From Chitinophagaceae bacterium (GTDB lineage: Bacteria; Bacteroidota; Bacteroidia; Chitinophagales; Chitinophagaceae): 64,000 bases of DNA. Positions 7,280 through 16,411 of this stretch are shown one piece after another (positions within the stretch are counted from its first letter, which is position 1; the number at the start of each line of letters is the position of its first letter). Under the pieces are notes generated by a model. The model worked only from the letters and a program-made list of their open reading frames with translations, made no database searches and was not told the DNA's origin. The stretch lies in contig CANFHA010000009.1 in the NCBI GenBank assembly GCA_947446645.1, positions 1 to 64,000 of the forward strand, written 5' to 3'. Made by a program: the position numbers and the translations under genes.

Positions 7280-10200
7280 ATGTTCAGGCGGTATCCATAT
7301 TGGGGCTGGCTCGTTGCGAGCCTGTTACTTTGGTGCATCAATGGGTATAACTACCATCTGCACCGGCAGGATATGCTGCCCGACCGGATGGCCACCTCGG
7401 TAAATAACGACCTTAAACGCCGGGAAGCTGTTTTTGATGAGTTCATGCAGGGTGGCGGTATTATCCGCAGAATGTTTGCTGATTCACTCTCGGAAAAAGA
7501 GACTGAAAAAATAAGCAACTACCCTTTCTATCTCTTCGCCTACAACCATGATTCTTTAAATTTCTGGAACACGAACGTCATCATTCCCGGCTACAGTGAT
7601 TCTTCGCTTGGGAAAGCAGTGGTAGTGCGGAATGACAAGGGGGTATTCATTGCAAAGTCGCTAAACCCATTTGAAGCAACCGGCAAAAAACGACTGCTGG
7701 TGCTCTTCCCGGTGCTTATCACCTACCCGGTAGAAAACGACTACCTGAAGACACACTTTGTTGCGTCTGACTATATACCGGTAACCACACGCATCCTGGC
7801 TCCCGATGCCGCTGGGTTAGGTTCGCATCCGGTTACTATGCGGGGCAACGCCACTGTCTTCTACCTGCAGTTCAATGCAGCTGACGTGCAAAAGTGGGTG
7901 CCTGATGCTATGTTCATCATCATGCTGTTTGCAGCATTAATTATGAGCATTTCCTGGCTGCAGCTGATGGTCATTCACCTTACGCGCAACAAGTCGTCGC
8001 TCACCGGGTTTTTAGTTACCCTTTCGCTGGTGGTAGGTATACGCGTATTGCTTTACATATACCACCTCCCTTTCAATCTCGATGCGCTTCCGTTCTTTTC
8101 CCCTGCACTATATGCTTCAAGCAAGTTTCTATCTTCTTTTGGAGACCTGTTTATCAACACGCTGTGCGCGCTTTGGCTCATAGTATTTATCACCAGGCAT
8201 ACACCATATAGAACCTATTTTGACGGGCTGAAAGAAAAGTGGCTTCGCTATATAACAGGGGTGATGCTGATGTTCATGTTGTTTGAATATGTATTCCTGT
8301 TTGTAAATCTTATACGCGGTCTTGTTATTGACTCCAGCATTTCATTTGATGTAAGCCATTTTTATGCCATCAATATATACACTATTCTTGGTCTGCTGGT
8401 GATAGGCGCTATTACCGGCATCTCTTGCCTGGTCATTTTCTTATTCAATGTGCAGTTCAATGCGCTTATAAAAAACAGGTGGGCCAAACTGGCGATACTG
8501 GTAGTTATGGGCTTTGTACAGCTCAACGCTGCCCACACCCTGCACGACCCCTTTTACTGGCTGCTTGTAGGCTGGCTCATCGTCTTTATTGTGCTGCTCG
8601 ATATAAGAGGCTTCACCTTTGTATCAGACCTGTTTGAACCACACATGATCTTCTGGGCTATATTCATCTGCGCCTTTTGTACCGGCATTGTGCAATACTT
8701 TAATGAAATAAAAGAAAAGGATGCACGAAGAGCATTCGTAGAATTGAAATTTGCAACGCACCGTGACAATATAATGGAGTTTTACTTTGACAAAAAAGCC
8801 AAAAGCATTGAACGCGACAAAGTACTAAAGAGCTTTTTAAATAAACCCTCAATATCCGGCAGAGACATTCTCATAGAGCGCTTTAATGCACTGTACTTCA
8901 ATGGCGCATTGAATAAGTATCAGACCCAAGTATACTTATTTGACGTAAACGGTAAGGGGCTTTACAATAAGGATACCCTCAGATATGATGAGCTGGACGA
9001 GCAGAAAAATGAATCGGCTCCCACAAACCTGCCCTATCTTTTTTACGGGGAATCAATACACGACAGGCATTTCTATTATGCTTACCTACCCATATACAGC
9101 GACAGTATCAACAAAAGAATTGGATACGTAGTAATAGACATCGATTCAAAAAAACCGAGAACGGAGACTACTGTTTACCCAGAGCTTTTGCAGGTAAGTA
9201 CAAACAAAGCAAACCCACAGGAGGCTGAGTACTCAGTAGGTGTATATGTGAATGGTAAGCTTGTATCACAGACCCAGAACTATCCATTTACCACGCGTAT
9301 CAAAAATGATAATCTAAAGGAGCAAGACTATGCCTTTTTAGATAACAGGAATGTATCAGAATTGAGGTATAAAATAGAGGATAAGCGCATCATCGTGGTT
9401 GCCCACGAGCACGACCGATTCATAGAAATGATCACCGTATTCTCTTACATATTTGTGATACAGGTGCTCATAGCTTTCGTGATATTGCTCTACCAGATAT
9501 ACCTTTCCTACTTCACCGGTGCATTTTCATCGAGCGAGTTTACAAAACTTACTCTTCGTAAGCGTGTACGCTATTCTATGCTGGCCATAGTGCTTATATC
9601 ATTTGTAGTAGTTGGTTCGGTTACTATTGTCTTCTTTACCAACCAGTATAAGCTGTCTAACATCAGTAAGCTGCAATCGAAAATGCAGGTGGCCCGTCAG
9701 TCGGTAGATGATGAGCTGAGAATTGCCAATGCCTACTCTTCTGATCTCCGGTTTGATTCGGTCTGCAAATCTAACTGGTTCAAAGACCGCATCACTAAAA
9801 CAGCAAACACGCAGAAAATAGACATTAATATTTTTGAAGATCGCGGGTCCCTGTTTTCGTCGTCGCAGGAAGATATTTATGATAAAGGAGTGGTAGCACG
9901 CAGAATGCGGCCATCAGCATTTTACCAGCTTAACAAGCTGAATAAGTCTATTGTAGTTCAAAATGAGCGTGTAGCCGGATTGTCTTATTTGTCTGCCTAT
10001 GAGCCGCTGATAGATGAGCGTGGCAAAACACTCGGTTATATCAATGTGCCATTCTTTTCTTCAGAGAAAGATCTGAATCTCCAGATATCGAACATTGTTG
10101 TTACGCTGATCAACCTTTACGCCTTCATTTTCCTGGCCTCCAGTGTTATCACCATATTTATTACCCGGTGGATAACGCGGACGTTTAACATGATCATCAA

Positions 10201-11011
10201 ACAGTTTGGCAGTATAAACCTGCAAAAGAACGAGCGCATTCAATGGCCTTATGATGATGAGATAGGCCGGATTGTGGGTGAATATAACAACATGGTGAAT
10301 AAGGTGGAAGAAAATGCGGCACTGCTGGCACAAAGCGAACGCGAAATGGCCTGGCGCGAAATGGCACGGCAGGTGGCACATGAGATCAAGAACCCGCTAA
10401 CACCAATGAAACTGAATATTCAGTACCTGCAACAGGCTATGCGGAACAATGCGCCTAACATAAAGGAGCTGACAGATAAAGTTGCTGATTCTATAGTGGA
10501 GCAGATCAACAATCTTTCCTACATCGCCTCTGAGTTCTCCAATTTCGCAAAGATGCCGGAAGCGAAACCAGAAAGACTGGAACTTGGCGAACTGCTTAAT
10601 AAAGCTGTGGAACTGCATCTTGATGATGCCCACATAAAGGTGACTATCATAGAAAGCACGGAAAAGCTTTTTGTACATTCAGACCGCAGCCAGCTATTGC
10701 GGGTATTTACTAACCTGCTGGAAAATGCACGCCAGGCTATTCCTGCCGATCGCAATGGAAACATACTGGTTTCGGTGACGACTGATAACGGCGTAGTTAC
10801 TATTTCAATAGGCGATAATGGCGCAGGCATTCCGGATGAAATCATTGGTAAGCTATTCCAGCCTTACTTTACCACCAAGAGCTCTGGTACCGGTCTGGGC
10901 CTGGCAATGACCAAAAAGATAATTGAATTCTGGAAAGGAATTATCTGGTTTGAAACAAAGGAAGGCGTGGGCACCACTTTCTTTATCAATTTACCTTTGG
11001 CCGCCTCTTAA
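7280..11011 (+). CDS. NtrY-like sensor histidine kinase, very large (1243 aa)
   Basis: This membrane kinase has an N-terminal helix, a periplasmic stretch, a cluster of helices at about residues 210-470, a second sensory region (about 480-700), two more helices, a third extracytoplasmic stretch (about 790-930), and a last helix leading to HAMP (about 960-1010). The phospho-acceptor is His1034 in HEIKNPLTPMK; the ATPase shows NLLENARQA, GDNGAGIP and GTGLGLAMTKKI. NtrY-type kinases usually pair with an NtrC-type regulator, but none is adjacent: the next gene is convergent and overlaps the stop by four bases. At 1243 residues it is much longer than classical NtrY (about 750). Confidence 0.88.
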   Translation: MFRRYPYWGWLVASLLLWCINGYNYHLHRQDMLPDRMATSVNNDLKRREAVFDEFMQGGGIIRRMFADSLSEKETEKISNYPFYLFAYNHDSLNFWNTNVIIPGYSDSSLGKAVVVRNDKGVFIAKSLNPFEATGKKRLLVLFPVLITYPVENDYLKTHFVASDYIPVTTRILAPDAAGLGSHPVTMRGNATVFYLQFNAADVQKWVPDAMFIIMLFAALIMSISWLQLMVIHLTRNKSSLTGFLVTLSLVVGIRVLLYIYHLPFNLDALPFFSPALYASSKFLSSFGDLFINTLCALWLIVFITRHTPYRTYFDGLKEKWLRYITGVMLMFMLFEYVFLFVNLIRGLVIDSSISFDVSHFYAINIYTILGLLVIGAITGISCLVIFLFNVQFNALIKNRWAKLAILVVMGFVQLNAAHTLHDPFYWLLVGWLIVFIVLLDIRGFTFVSDLFEPHMIFWAIFICAFCTGIVQYFNEIKEKDARRAFVELKFATHRDNIMEFYFDKKAKSIERDKVLKSFLNKPSISGRDILIERFNALYFNGALNKYQTQVYLFDVNGKGLYNKDTLRYDELDEQKNESAPTNLPYLFYGESIHDRHFYYAYLPIYSDSINKRIGYVVIDIDSKKPRTETTVYPELLQVSTNKANPQEAEYSVGVYVNGKLVSQTQNYPFTTRIKNDNLKEQDYAFLDNRNVSELRYKIEDKRIIVVAHEHDRFIEMITVFSYIFVIQVLIAFVILLYQIYLSYFTGAFSSSEFTKLTLRKRVRYSMLAIVLISFVVVGSVTIVFFTNQYKLSNISKLQSKMQVARQSVDDELRIANAYSSDLRFDSVCKSNWFKDRITKTANTQKIDINIFEDRGSLFSSSQEDIYDKGVVARRMRPSAFYQLNKLNKSIVVQNERVAGLSYLSAYEPLIDERGKTLGYINVPFFSSEKDLNLQISNIVVTLINLYAFIFLASSVITIFITRWITRTFNMIIKQFGSINLQKNERIQWPYDDEIGRIVGEYNNMVNKVEENAALLAQSEREMAWREMARQVAHEIKNPLTPMKLNIQYLQQAMRNNAPNIKELTDKVADSIVEQINNLSYIASEFSNFAKMPEAKPERLELGELLNKAVELHLDDAHIKVTIIESTEKLFVHSDRSQLLRVFTNLLENARQAIPADRNGNILVSVTTDNGVVTISIGDNGAGIPDEIIGKLFQPYFTTKSSGTGLGLAMTKKIIEFWKGIIWFETKEGVGTTFFINLPLAAS

Positions 11012-12006
11012 TAGCGGTAATACGTTGGAAATCCAAAGCCCCTGATACCTACCATAACACAAAGATAATTACCCTTAAATGGCACGGTTACAGTTGATGT
11101 GTTCAGCTCATTCGAATAACTGGACCTGGTTGCAACTGAATACTCCAGTGATGTATAAAAATTGCGGCCGGCATATAGTGCTGACTTAATGCCATACGTC
11201 AATGTTCCCATTATTGGCGAGCTATATTCATTGGAAGCATTAGTTACATCAACATAAGACATCAGGCATGCGTTTACGCCCAGCGTAGGGCCAACAGTCA
11301 GCGCTATTGCATGTCTATTGATGATAACAGGCGCCACAGAAACATTAATAGCAATACCAAATGTTCCCGGCACCTTAGTAACCGATGATGCCGGCACACC
11401 TAATGCCTGGGCGAACCAACTTTTTTGACCACCTGTCAGGTACACAATCTTTGATTCAAATTCAAACTGGATATGCTTTTTGGCAAAGGGTGACTGGTAT
11501 ATATTGGTGAAGCCTATTGCTGTTTTGTGGGGTGTCCTTTTGCCGCCGGTGTAAAAATTTCCGTTTAGTCCCCATACAAAATCACTCTCGCTTATACATT
11601 TATGCGTGTACCCTTTTTTCACTGCATTGTAGATCGCCTTTGCCTTACTGCTTTGCGTTGATGCACCATTTTTATTTTCATCAGTTAGTTCCGCAATCCT
11701 TTTTTTAACCGAATCTTCTCCAGGGTTTTTATCGATATATTGCCTATAATACTGCAGCGCTTTAGCGGTGTTGGACTGGCAGTCGTATGCTTTGGCCATG
11801 GAGAGCAGATAGGTGGCGGCCTTCCTGCCTGAATCGGAAACCAGCCTCAGTTCCCCGAGTGCCCGGTCGCAATTGTGTGCAATGTCAAGCGCTTCGGTAG
11901 CTACAGCTAGATGTTCCTTGTCAAGGGCAAGCTGGGCATGGGCTGTGTTTCCGCATACCAGCAAGCTCAGAATACCAACAAATAAATATACTTTAGGAAT
12001 AGGCAT
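11008..12006 (-). CDS. Secreted TPR-like protein with outer-membrane barrel-like C-terminus
   Basis: A signal peptide (MPIPKVYLFVGILSLL... ending THAQ) precedes a helical region at residues 30-110 that reads like one or two tetratricopeptide repeats (ATYLLSMAKAYDCQSNTAKALQYYRQYIDKNP). The C-terminal 180 residues have alternating hydrophobic strands and end in aromatic residues (FPTYYRY), as in outer-membrane beta-barrels. The specific function is unknown. It is the last gene of a minus-strand block and overlaps the kinase gene end-to-end by four bases. Confidence 0.65.
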   Translation of the reverse strand: MPIPKVYLFVGILSLLVCGNTAHAQLALDKEHLAVATEALDIAHNCDRALGELRLVSDSGRKAATYLLSMAKAYDCQSNTAKALQYYRQYIDKNPGEDSVKKRIAELTDENKNGASTQSSKAKAIYNAVKKGYTHKCISESDFVWGLNGNFYTGGKRTPHKTAIGFTNIYQSPFAKKHIQFEFESKIVYLTGGQKSWFAQALGVPASSVTKVPGTFGIAINVSVAPVIINRHAIALTVGPTLGVNACLMSYVDVTNASNEYSSPIMGTLTYGIKSALYAGRNFYTSLEYSVATRSSYSNELNTSTVTVPFKGNYLCVMVGIRGFGFPTYYRY

Positions 12007-12038
12007 GATAAGGTGTTTTAGGACAAATCATTTGCTGC

Positions 12039-13694
12039 TTAGTCGAAATGCATCCATATTACGTATGAGTTGTATTTAGACCCGTTCTCATCGCTTTCTA
12101 TAGTTACGTATGTGTTGGTCTTCCTGTCAAAGTAAGAGGTCTCTATATAGCAGGCCCTTGACTTTTTTTTCTTTTCGGGTTCGCCAAATAGATAAGTGCG
12201 TGTAGCCGTACCATCTTTCAGCTTGTAACATATTGTGTTGATATAGTCCGTGTTAGTGGTCGCCTTCCTTTTCTTTTTGCTTTCACTTTTCTTGTTGTTC
12301 TTCGGATTGTCATTAAAGAGCACATAGCTGTCCGTAGGGGTGTGTATGTATTCGTATGACAAGAACAGGTTATCATCTACGTACCTGCTGCTGTATGATT
12401 CATTCACCCACAGCCCTTTGTCCCTTCCGGCCATATATAAGGGGTTTAGCTCCCCACCGTACATCTGTTTCTTCATCAATGCATATCCTGCTTTTTCTTT
12501 GCCATCATTCCCTATTTCTGTCACGCCTATATTGCCCAGGAATGTATATGTTGCCACATGCCCACCTCTACTGCTGTATACCTCTTGTGTAGACATATCT
12601 TCCTGCAAAACCGTAAGGGTATTATCACTATTCACGATCACTTTCTGGGGAAGACCGGCATAATTCATCTCTATGTTAAGTTTATCATGTGCGTAGCGGT
12701 TCACGTATTCGTTTGATACAACGTGCACGCCGTTGAGTGCCAGATTTTCCGGGTCTATATAGCTTAAAAAGGAAACATAGTTGTTGCTTTTACTTTTTTT
12801 CTCGGCGAGGGTATTTGTGAGCATAACAATAGAATTGCTATTGTGGTTATATACCATCTGCGAGTTAGTATTTTTGAAGTCTTCGGTGAAATCAAGTTGC
12901 CTGGTCGTGAGCACTGTATCACCTGCCCGGAGGCATGAGATAAAGACATGCGCATTTTTCCCTTTTGCAGATAGGGCGCCATAGGTAGCAATGAACACGC
13001 GATTACCTTCTACCGTAGCGCCTATTATGTTTAGCTTTTTAAAATCAGGATCGGGGCTGGTATAGCTGCCACTGTTGATGAGCTTATGGCTGCCATCGAA
13101 TAGTTGAACCCTTAAATGTTGCCCCGATTTTTTGTTGCCATAGTAAGATATTACCCCATAATTATCGGATTCAGCATCCTTTTCTACGATCACGTCCTGC
13201 CCATCACCATTATTATTGACTTCAACTCCTCCATACATTTTAAAGGTAACGTCAAAGTCAGCATGCGCTGCCATTTGCAATTTGCTCACCGTTTCTTCTT
13301 TTAGCAAACTACCGTCATTGGGATTTAGGCGCAGCCTGTAAAGGACGGGGGTTCGCCCATCGTAATATTCCAGAAATATTACCGGCTCTCCGCCAATCTC
13401 GTAAAGACCGTTTATTTTCACCCTTCTTTTCTTGCTGGCCTGCCAGTTATCACTTTTGATGGCTACCTTATTTACCAGCTTTCTGTCTTTATCCCATACG
13501 TAAGTCTCAATGCCCTTTTTGCTGCCGTAGTGAAAGTAGAAGGTGTTGCCATTCTTAAGCATGATCATTTTTGTCCAGCCTTCAGACAGTGGCTCCTGGA
13601 ACACTTCACTTTTACCAGTAACCGTTTGGGCATGTGCAGACACAAGACCGGTTAACATAATAGCAGTTGCGCAGAATATTCTTTTCAGAATCAT
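12039..13694 (-). CDS. Secreted protein of unknown function (551 aa)
   Basis: The protein starts with a signal peptide (MILKRIFCATAIMLTGLVSAHAQ) and has a predominantly beta-strand sequence with repeated blocks of the type ..V.D.G.....SYYG/SLYDG.., which may form a beta-propeller-like structure. A lysine-rich linker (NNKKSESKKKRKATT) is near the C-terminus. No catalytic motif is seen. It sits 32 bases upstream of the TPR/barrel gene in the same orientation, so the two may be co-transcribed and both act in the envelope. Confidence 0.6.
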   Translation of the reverse strand: MILKRIFCATAIMLTGLVSAHAQTVTGKSEVFQEPLSEGWTKMIMLKNGNTFYFHYGSKKGIETYVWDKDRKLVNKVAIKSDNWQASKKRRVKINGLYEIGGEPVIFLEYYDGRTPVLYRLRLNPNDGSLLKEETVSKLQMAAHADFDVTFKMYGGVEVNNNGDGQDVIVEKDAESDNYGVISYYGNKKSGQHLRVQLFDGSHKLINSGSYTSPDPDFKKLNIIGATVEGNRVFIATYGALSAKGKNAHVFISCLRAGDTVLTTRQLDFTEDFKNTNSQMVYNHNSNSIVMLTNTLAEKKSKSNNYVSFLSYIDPENLALNGVHVVSNEYVNRYAHDKLNIEMNYAGLPQKVIVNSDNTLTVLQEDMSTQEVYSSRGGHVATYTFLGNIGVTEIGNDGKEKAGYALMKKQMYGGELNPLYMAGRDKGLWVNESYSSRYVDDNLFLSYEYIHTPTDSYVLFNDNPKNNKKSESKKKRKATTNTDYINTICYKLKDGTATRTYLFGEPEKKKKSRACYIETSYFDRKTNTYVTIESDENGSKYNSYVIWMHFD

Positions 13695-13734
13695 TTTAGT
13701 TGAGTTGATAGTTGAAAACGAGGGAATGTATGGA

Positions 13735-14118
13735 TCAAACAGTAAGGATCAGGATGGTAAATGCCACCCCGATAGTGGCGAGTATAATGCCCGCTATCGC
13801 CAATCCGCGATACTTGCGGATCCTGCCGAGATTTTTGAAGCCTTTCTTATAAGCGAAAATTGCCGGAATCACGCCTAAGACAGGAAAAATGGACAGACAG
13901 CCAAGCATGAAAGCCATCATTGCATCTTTACCATTTCCCCGGCCGCGAGGAAGTGAGTCATGTACAGAAATTAATGTAGCATTTTGTTCAGGCTTAGCGG
14001 AAGAAGCAGCTAGGATTGAGTTATTTACCGTTTTTAAGGAAGTCACAAATGCAGCATGCGACGAGGGGTGTATGCACAAAAGCAACACTAACAAAAGAAA
14101 GGGTAACAGGTATTTCAT
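13735..14118 (-). CDS. Membrane protein with DUF4190-like C-terminal domain
   Basis: The 127-residue product has a signal peptide or first helix (MKYLLPFLLLVLLLCIHPSSHA), a polar loop and two C-terminal helices around FMLGCLSIFPVLGVIPAIFAYKKGFKNLGRIRKYRGLAIAGIILATIG. The pattern helix - KKG - GRxRKYRGLAIAGIILG resembles the small DUF4190 membrane module found in many bacteria. The ATG at 14118 gives a sensible signal; an upstream ATG at 14160 adds 14 polar residues. The function is unknown. Confidence 0.6.
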   Translation of the reverse strand: MKYLLPFLLLVLLLCIHPSSHAAFVTSLKTVNNSILAASSAKPEQNATLISVHDSLPRGRGNGKDAMMAFMLGCLSIFPVLGVIPAIFAYKKGFKNLGRIRKYRGLAIAGIILATIGVAFTILILTV

Positions 14119-14215
14119 AAATCTGTGTTTGAGGGCAAATGTAATAGTGCAGTTCCGCAAAACGAAGCAATTACGTATATTTTTATTTCGCCTGCAGGTT
14201 ACATTTATCTGTATA

Positions 14216-15220
14216 TTACCATACCTGCACCTCTCTTTCCAGTACTATATTAAATTCGGCTTTTACCGTGGTTACTATATCGTCAGATAGTTTCCACAAG
14301 TCTTTGCCTTTGGCGTTTCCATAGTTTACAAGCACCAGCGCCTGTTTCGCATGCACACCAAGGTCACCTTTTCTAAAGCCCTTCCATCCACAGCGCTCTA
14401 TGAGCCAGGCAGCCGGTATCTTTATCAGTTCATTGCTTACAGGGTACATTGGGATGCTCTCATACTTTGCCAGCAACATTTCATACTGTTTCCTGGTGAT
14501 AGTGGGGTTTTTAAAGAAGCTGCCGGCGTTGCCTATTTCTTTAGGGTCCGGCAATTTGCTATTGCGTATGTTCATCACGGCATAGGCTATGGCTTTTGCA
14601 GATAATTCAAACACGCCCATATTTGCAAGCTCTTCTTTCAAGGCTCCGTAACTGGTGTTGTATTCCGGCTTCTTGCTCAATTTGTAGACAACAGAAGTAA
14701 TGAACACTTTGTCTTTCAGCTGATGCTTGAAGATACTGTCGCGGTAACCAAAGGCACATTCCCTGTTGCTGTAGGTAAGAAATGTCTTTTCTTTCCAATA
14801 CCAAAACGTGACACTGTCTATCGTCTCCTTTGCCTCCACACCATAGGCACCAATATTTTGTATTGGCGATGCGCCTACGGTGCCGGGTATCAATGCCAGG
14901 TTCTCTATACCGCCCCAGCCATTGTTTACTGCGTGCAGCACCAGGTCGTGCCACAGCTCGCCAGACTGCACATTAAGCCACACACTCTCGTCATCTTCTT
15001 TTTCAATGGTAATTCCTTTTAGCTGATTATGTATTACCAGCCCGTTTACCGGCTGGGTGAGCAAAAGATTGCTGCCACCACCCAGTATATGTTTATGCTG
15101 GGGCGACTCTGTTATAGCCGCAAGGTCGTTTATCTGGTTTACTTCCGTGAATAACTCGGCGGACACGTCTATGCCGAAGGTATTGTATGGTTTTAAGGAG
15201 ACGTTGTGTTGTAACCGCAT
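14216..15220 (-). CDS. murB: UDP-N-acetylenolpyruvoylglucosamine reductase
   Basis: MurB reduces UDP-GlcNAc-enolpyruvate to UDP-MurNAc with NADPH and FAD, the second committed step of peptidoglycan synthesis. The 334-residue protein is the type I form: the FAD segment is GGGSNLLL, then LIPGTVGASPIQNIGAYG, the tyrosine loop FGYRDSIFK, the proton-donor serine in GNAGSFFKNP, and the C-terminal glutamate in LEREVQVW. It starts 18 bases downstream of the dipeptide epimerase gene, so the two form a cell-wall operon: one makes precursors and the other handles murein peptides. Confidence 0.94.
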   Translation of the reverse strand: MRLQHNVSLKPYNTFGIDVSAELFTEVNQINDLAAITESPQHKHILGGGSNLLLTQPVNGLVIHNQLKGITIEKEDDESVWLNVQSGELWHDLVLHAVNNGWGGIENLALIPGTVGASPIQNIGAYGVEAKETIDSVTFWYWKEKTFLTYSNRECAFGYRDSIFKHQLKDKVFITSVVYKLSKKPEYNTSYGALKEELANMGVFELSAKAIAYAVMNIRNSKLPDPKEIGNAGSFFKNPTITRKQYEMLLAKYESIPMYPVSNELIKIPAAWLIERCGWKGFRKGDLGVHAKQALVLVNYGNAKGKDLWKLSDDIVTTVKAEFNIVLEREVQVW

Positions 15221-15238
15221 CTTAACAAAAATAGTCTA

Positions 15239-16261
15239 TTATCGCTTTCCGGTAAACCTTACGCCCAGGCCGCTTCTTCCGCTTAGCTTCATTTCGCCAT
15301 TGTTATACACCAGTCCTTCGCCCACATCTTCCTTTAGCAAGAGCGGCCCATCTGCATCTACTTCGTCCAGCAACGGCAGCATATTAGCTACGGCGGCAGT
15401 GCCTATGGAACTTTCATTCATAGACCCCATCATCACTTTAAGCCCAAGCGCCCGTGCTTCCTTTATCATTCTCATGGCTGGTGTAATGCCGCCACATTTT
15501 GTCAATTTTATATTTACACCATGGAAGCCTTCGGCACATTTTTTCACTTCATCTTCTGTCCGGCAGCTCTCATCTGCGTATAGCGGTATGGGTGATAGCT
15601 GCTTCAGTTCCTTCATCGCTTCCAGTTCTTCTTTTGGTAATGGCTGCTCTACAATGGTCACGCCCAATTTATGGAGCTCAGGTAAAAGCAGTTTTGCGTC
15701 ATCAAATGTCCACCCCTCATTCGCATCTATGCGAAATGGAGCAGCGGTATGCTGTCGCATAGCTACAATATGATCTATATCGTTTGCACTGCCTGCTTTT
15801 ATTTTGTATACCGGCCAGGGGTGCGCCTCCATTTTTGCTATCATATTTTCTACCGAGTCCAGGCCTATGGTATAGTCGGTAAGTGGGGCATGGTCCCACT
15901 TTATACCCAGTAGCTGGTGCAGCGGCATCCGGCGCATTTGGGCAAACAGGTCCCAACCTGCAATATCGAGCGCTGCCGTTAGAAAATGTTGGCCAGGTAT
16001 AAGGTGATGTAAAAAATGCCAGAAACGCTGGGGGTCGGTAAGGGCATAGCGCTCTATCATTCCCCGCTTGCTCTCCAGCGAAGCTACCATATCAGGTACG
16101 GTAACATTGTAGTAGGTAATAGCAGTTGCTTCTCCGTAACCAGCGAGGTTACCCAATCCTAACGACGTGATCAAAGTAGGCTGGTGGGTTTTTGTGCCCT
16201 TGTATATTGTAAACGGGTACTCAAAAGCCAGATCGCAGGTGTAATATTTTAATTGCAGCAT
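15239..16261 (-). CDS. Dipeptide epimerase (L-Ala-D/L-Glu type, enolase superfamily)
   Basis: The 340-residue protein belongs to the muconate lactonizing group of the enolase superfamily. The acid/base lysine pair is in YKIKAG, the metal ligands are the aspartate of RIDANEGW, the glutamate of VEQPLPK and the aspartate of ADESC, and the second lysine is in NIKLTKCGG. This set matches L-Ala-D/L-Glu epimerases that recycle murein peptides, and the location directly in front of murB supports that role. The exact dipeptide specificity cannot be read from sequence. Confidence 0.88.
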   Translation of the reverse strand: MLQLKYYTCDLAFEYPFTIYKGTKTHQPTLITSLGLGNLAGYGEATAITYYNVTVPDMVASLESKRGMIERYALTDPQRFWHFLHHLIPGQHFLTAALDIAGWDLFAQMRRMPLHQLLGIKWDHAPLTDYTIGLDSVENMIAKMEAHPWPVYKIKAGSANDIDHIVAMRQHTAAPFRIDANEGWTFDDAKLLLPELHKLGVTIVEQPLPKEELEAMKELKQLSPIPLYADESCRTEDEVKKCAEGFHGVNIKLTKCGGITPAMRMIKEARALGLKVMMGSMNESSIGTAAVANMLPLLDEVDADGPLLLKEDVGEGLVYNNGEMKLSGRSGLGVRFTGKR

Positions 16262-16277
16262 TAGATAAAATTGCGGT

Positions 16278-16285
16278 TATTTTTG
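16278..16285 (+). promoter_or_regulatory. Promoter -7 element (TATTTTTG)
   Basis: TAnnTTTG match in the divergent region between the epimerase and the glycosyltransferase, facing the latter. Confidence 0.5.
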
Positions 16286-16411
16286 CCTTCCGAAACCGAA
16301 TTGAAAAGTACGGCTAATTTTGATTGAATTTTCTCAGCCCATTCTATTTACTTTTTGGTTTCGATCCTGCTCTACATCGGGCTGGTTTTAACTTTTTTGA
16401 CGCTGACTGCC

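Noticed and set aside
15057-15773. 238-codon plus-strand open frame overlapping murB and the epimerase
   Set aside because: It runs across the ends of two well-supported minus-strand genes and is serine/phenylalanine-rich, typical of an antisense frame.
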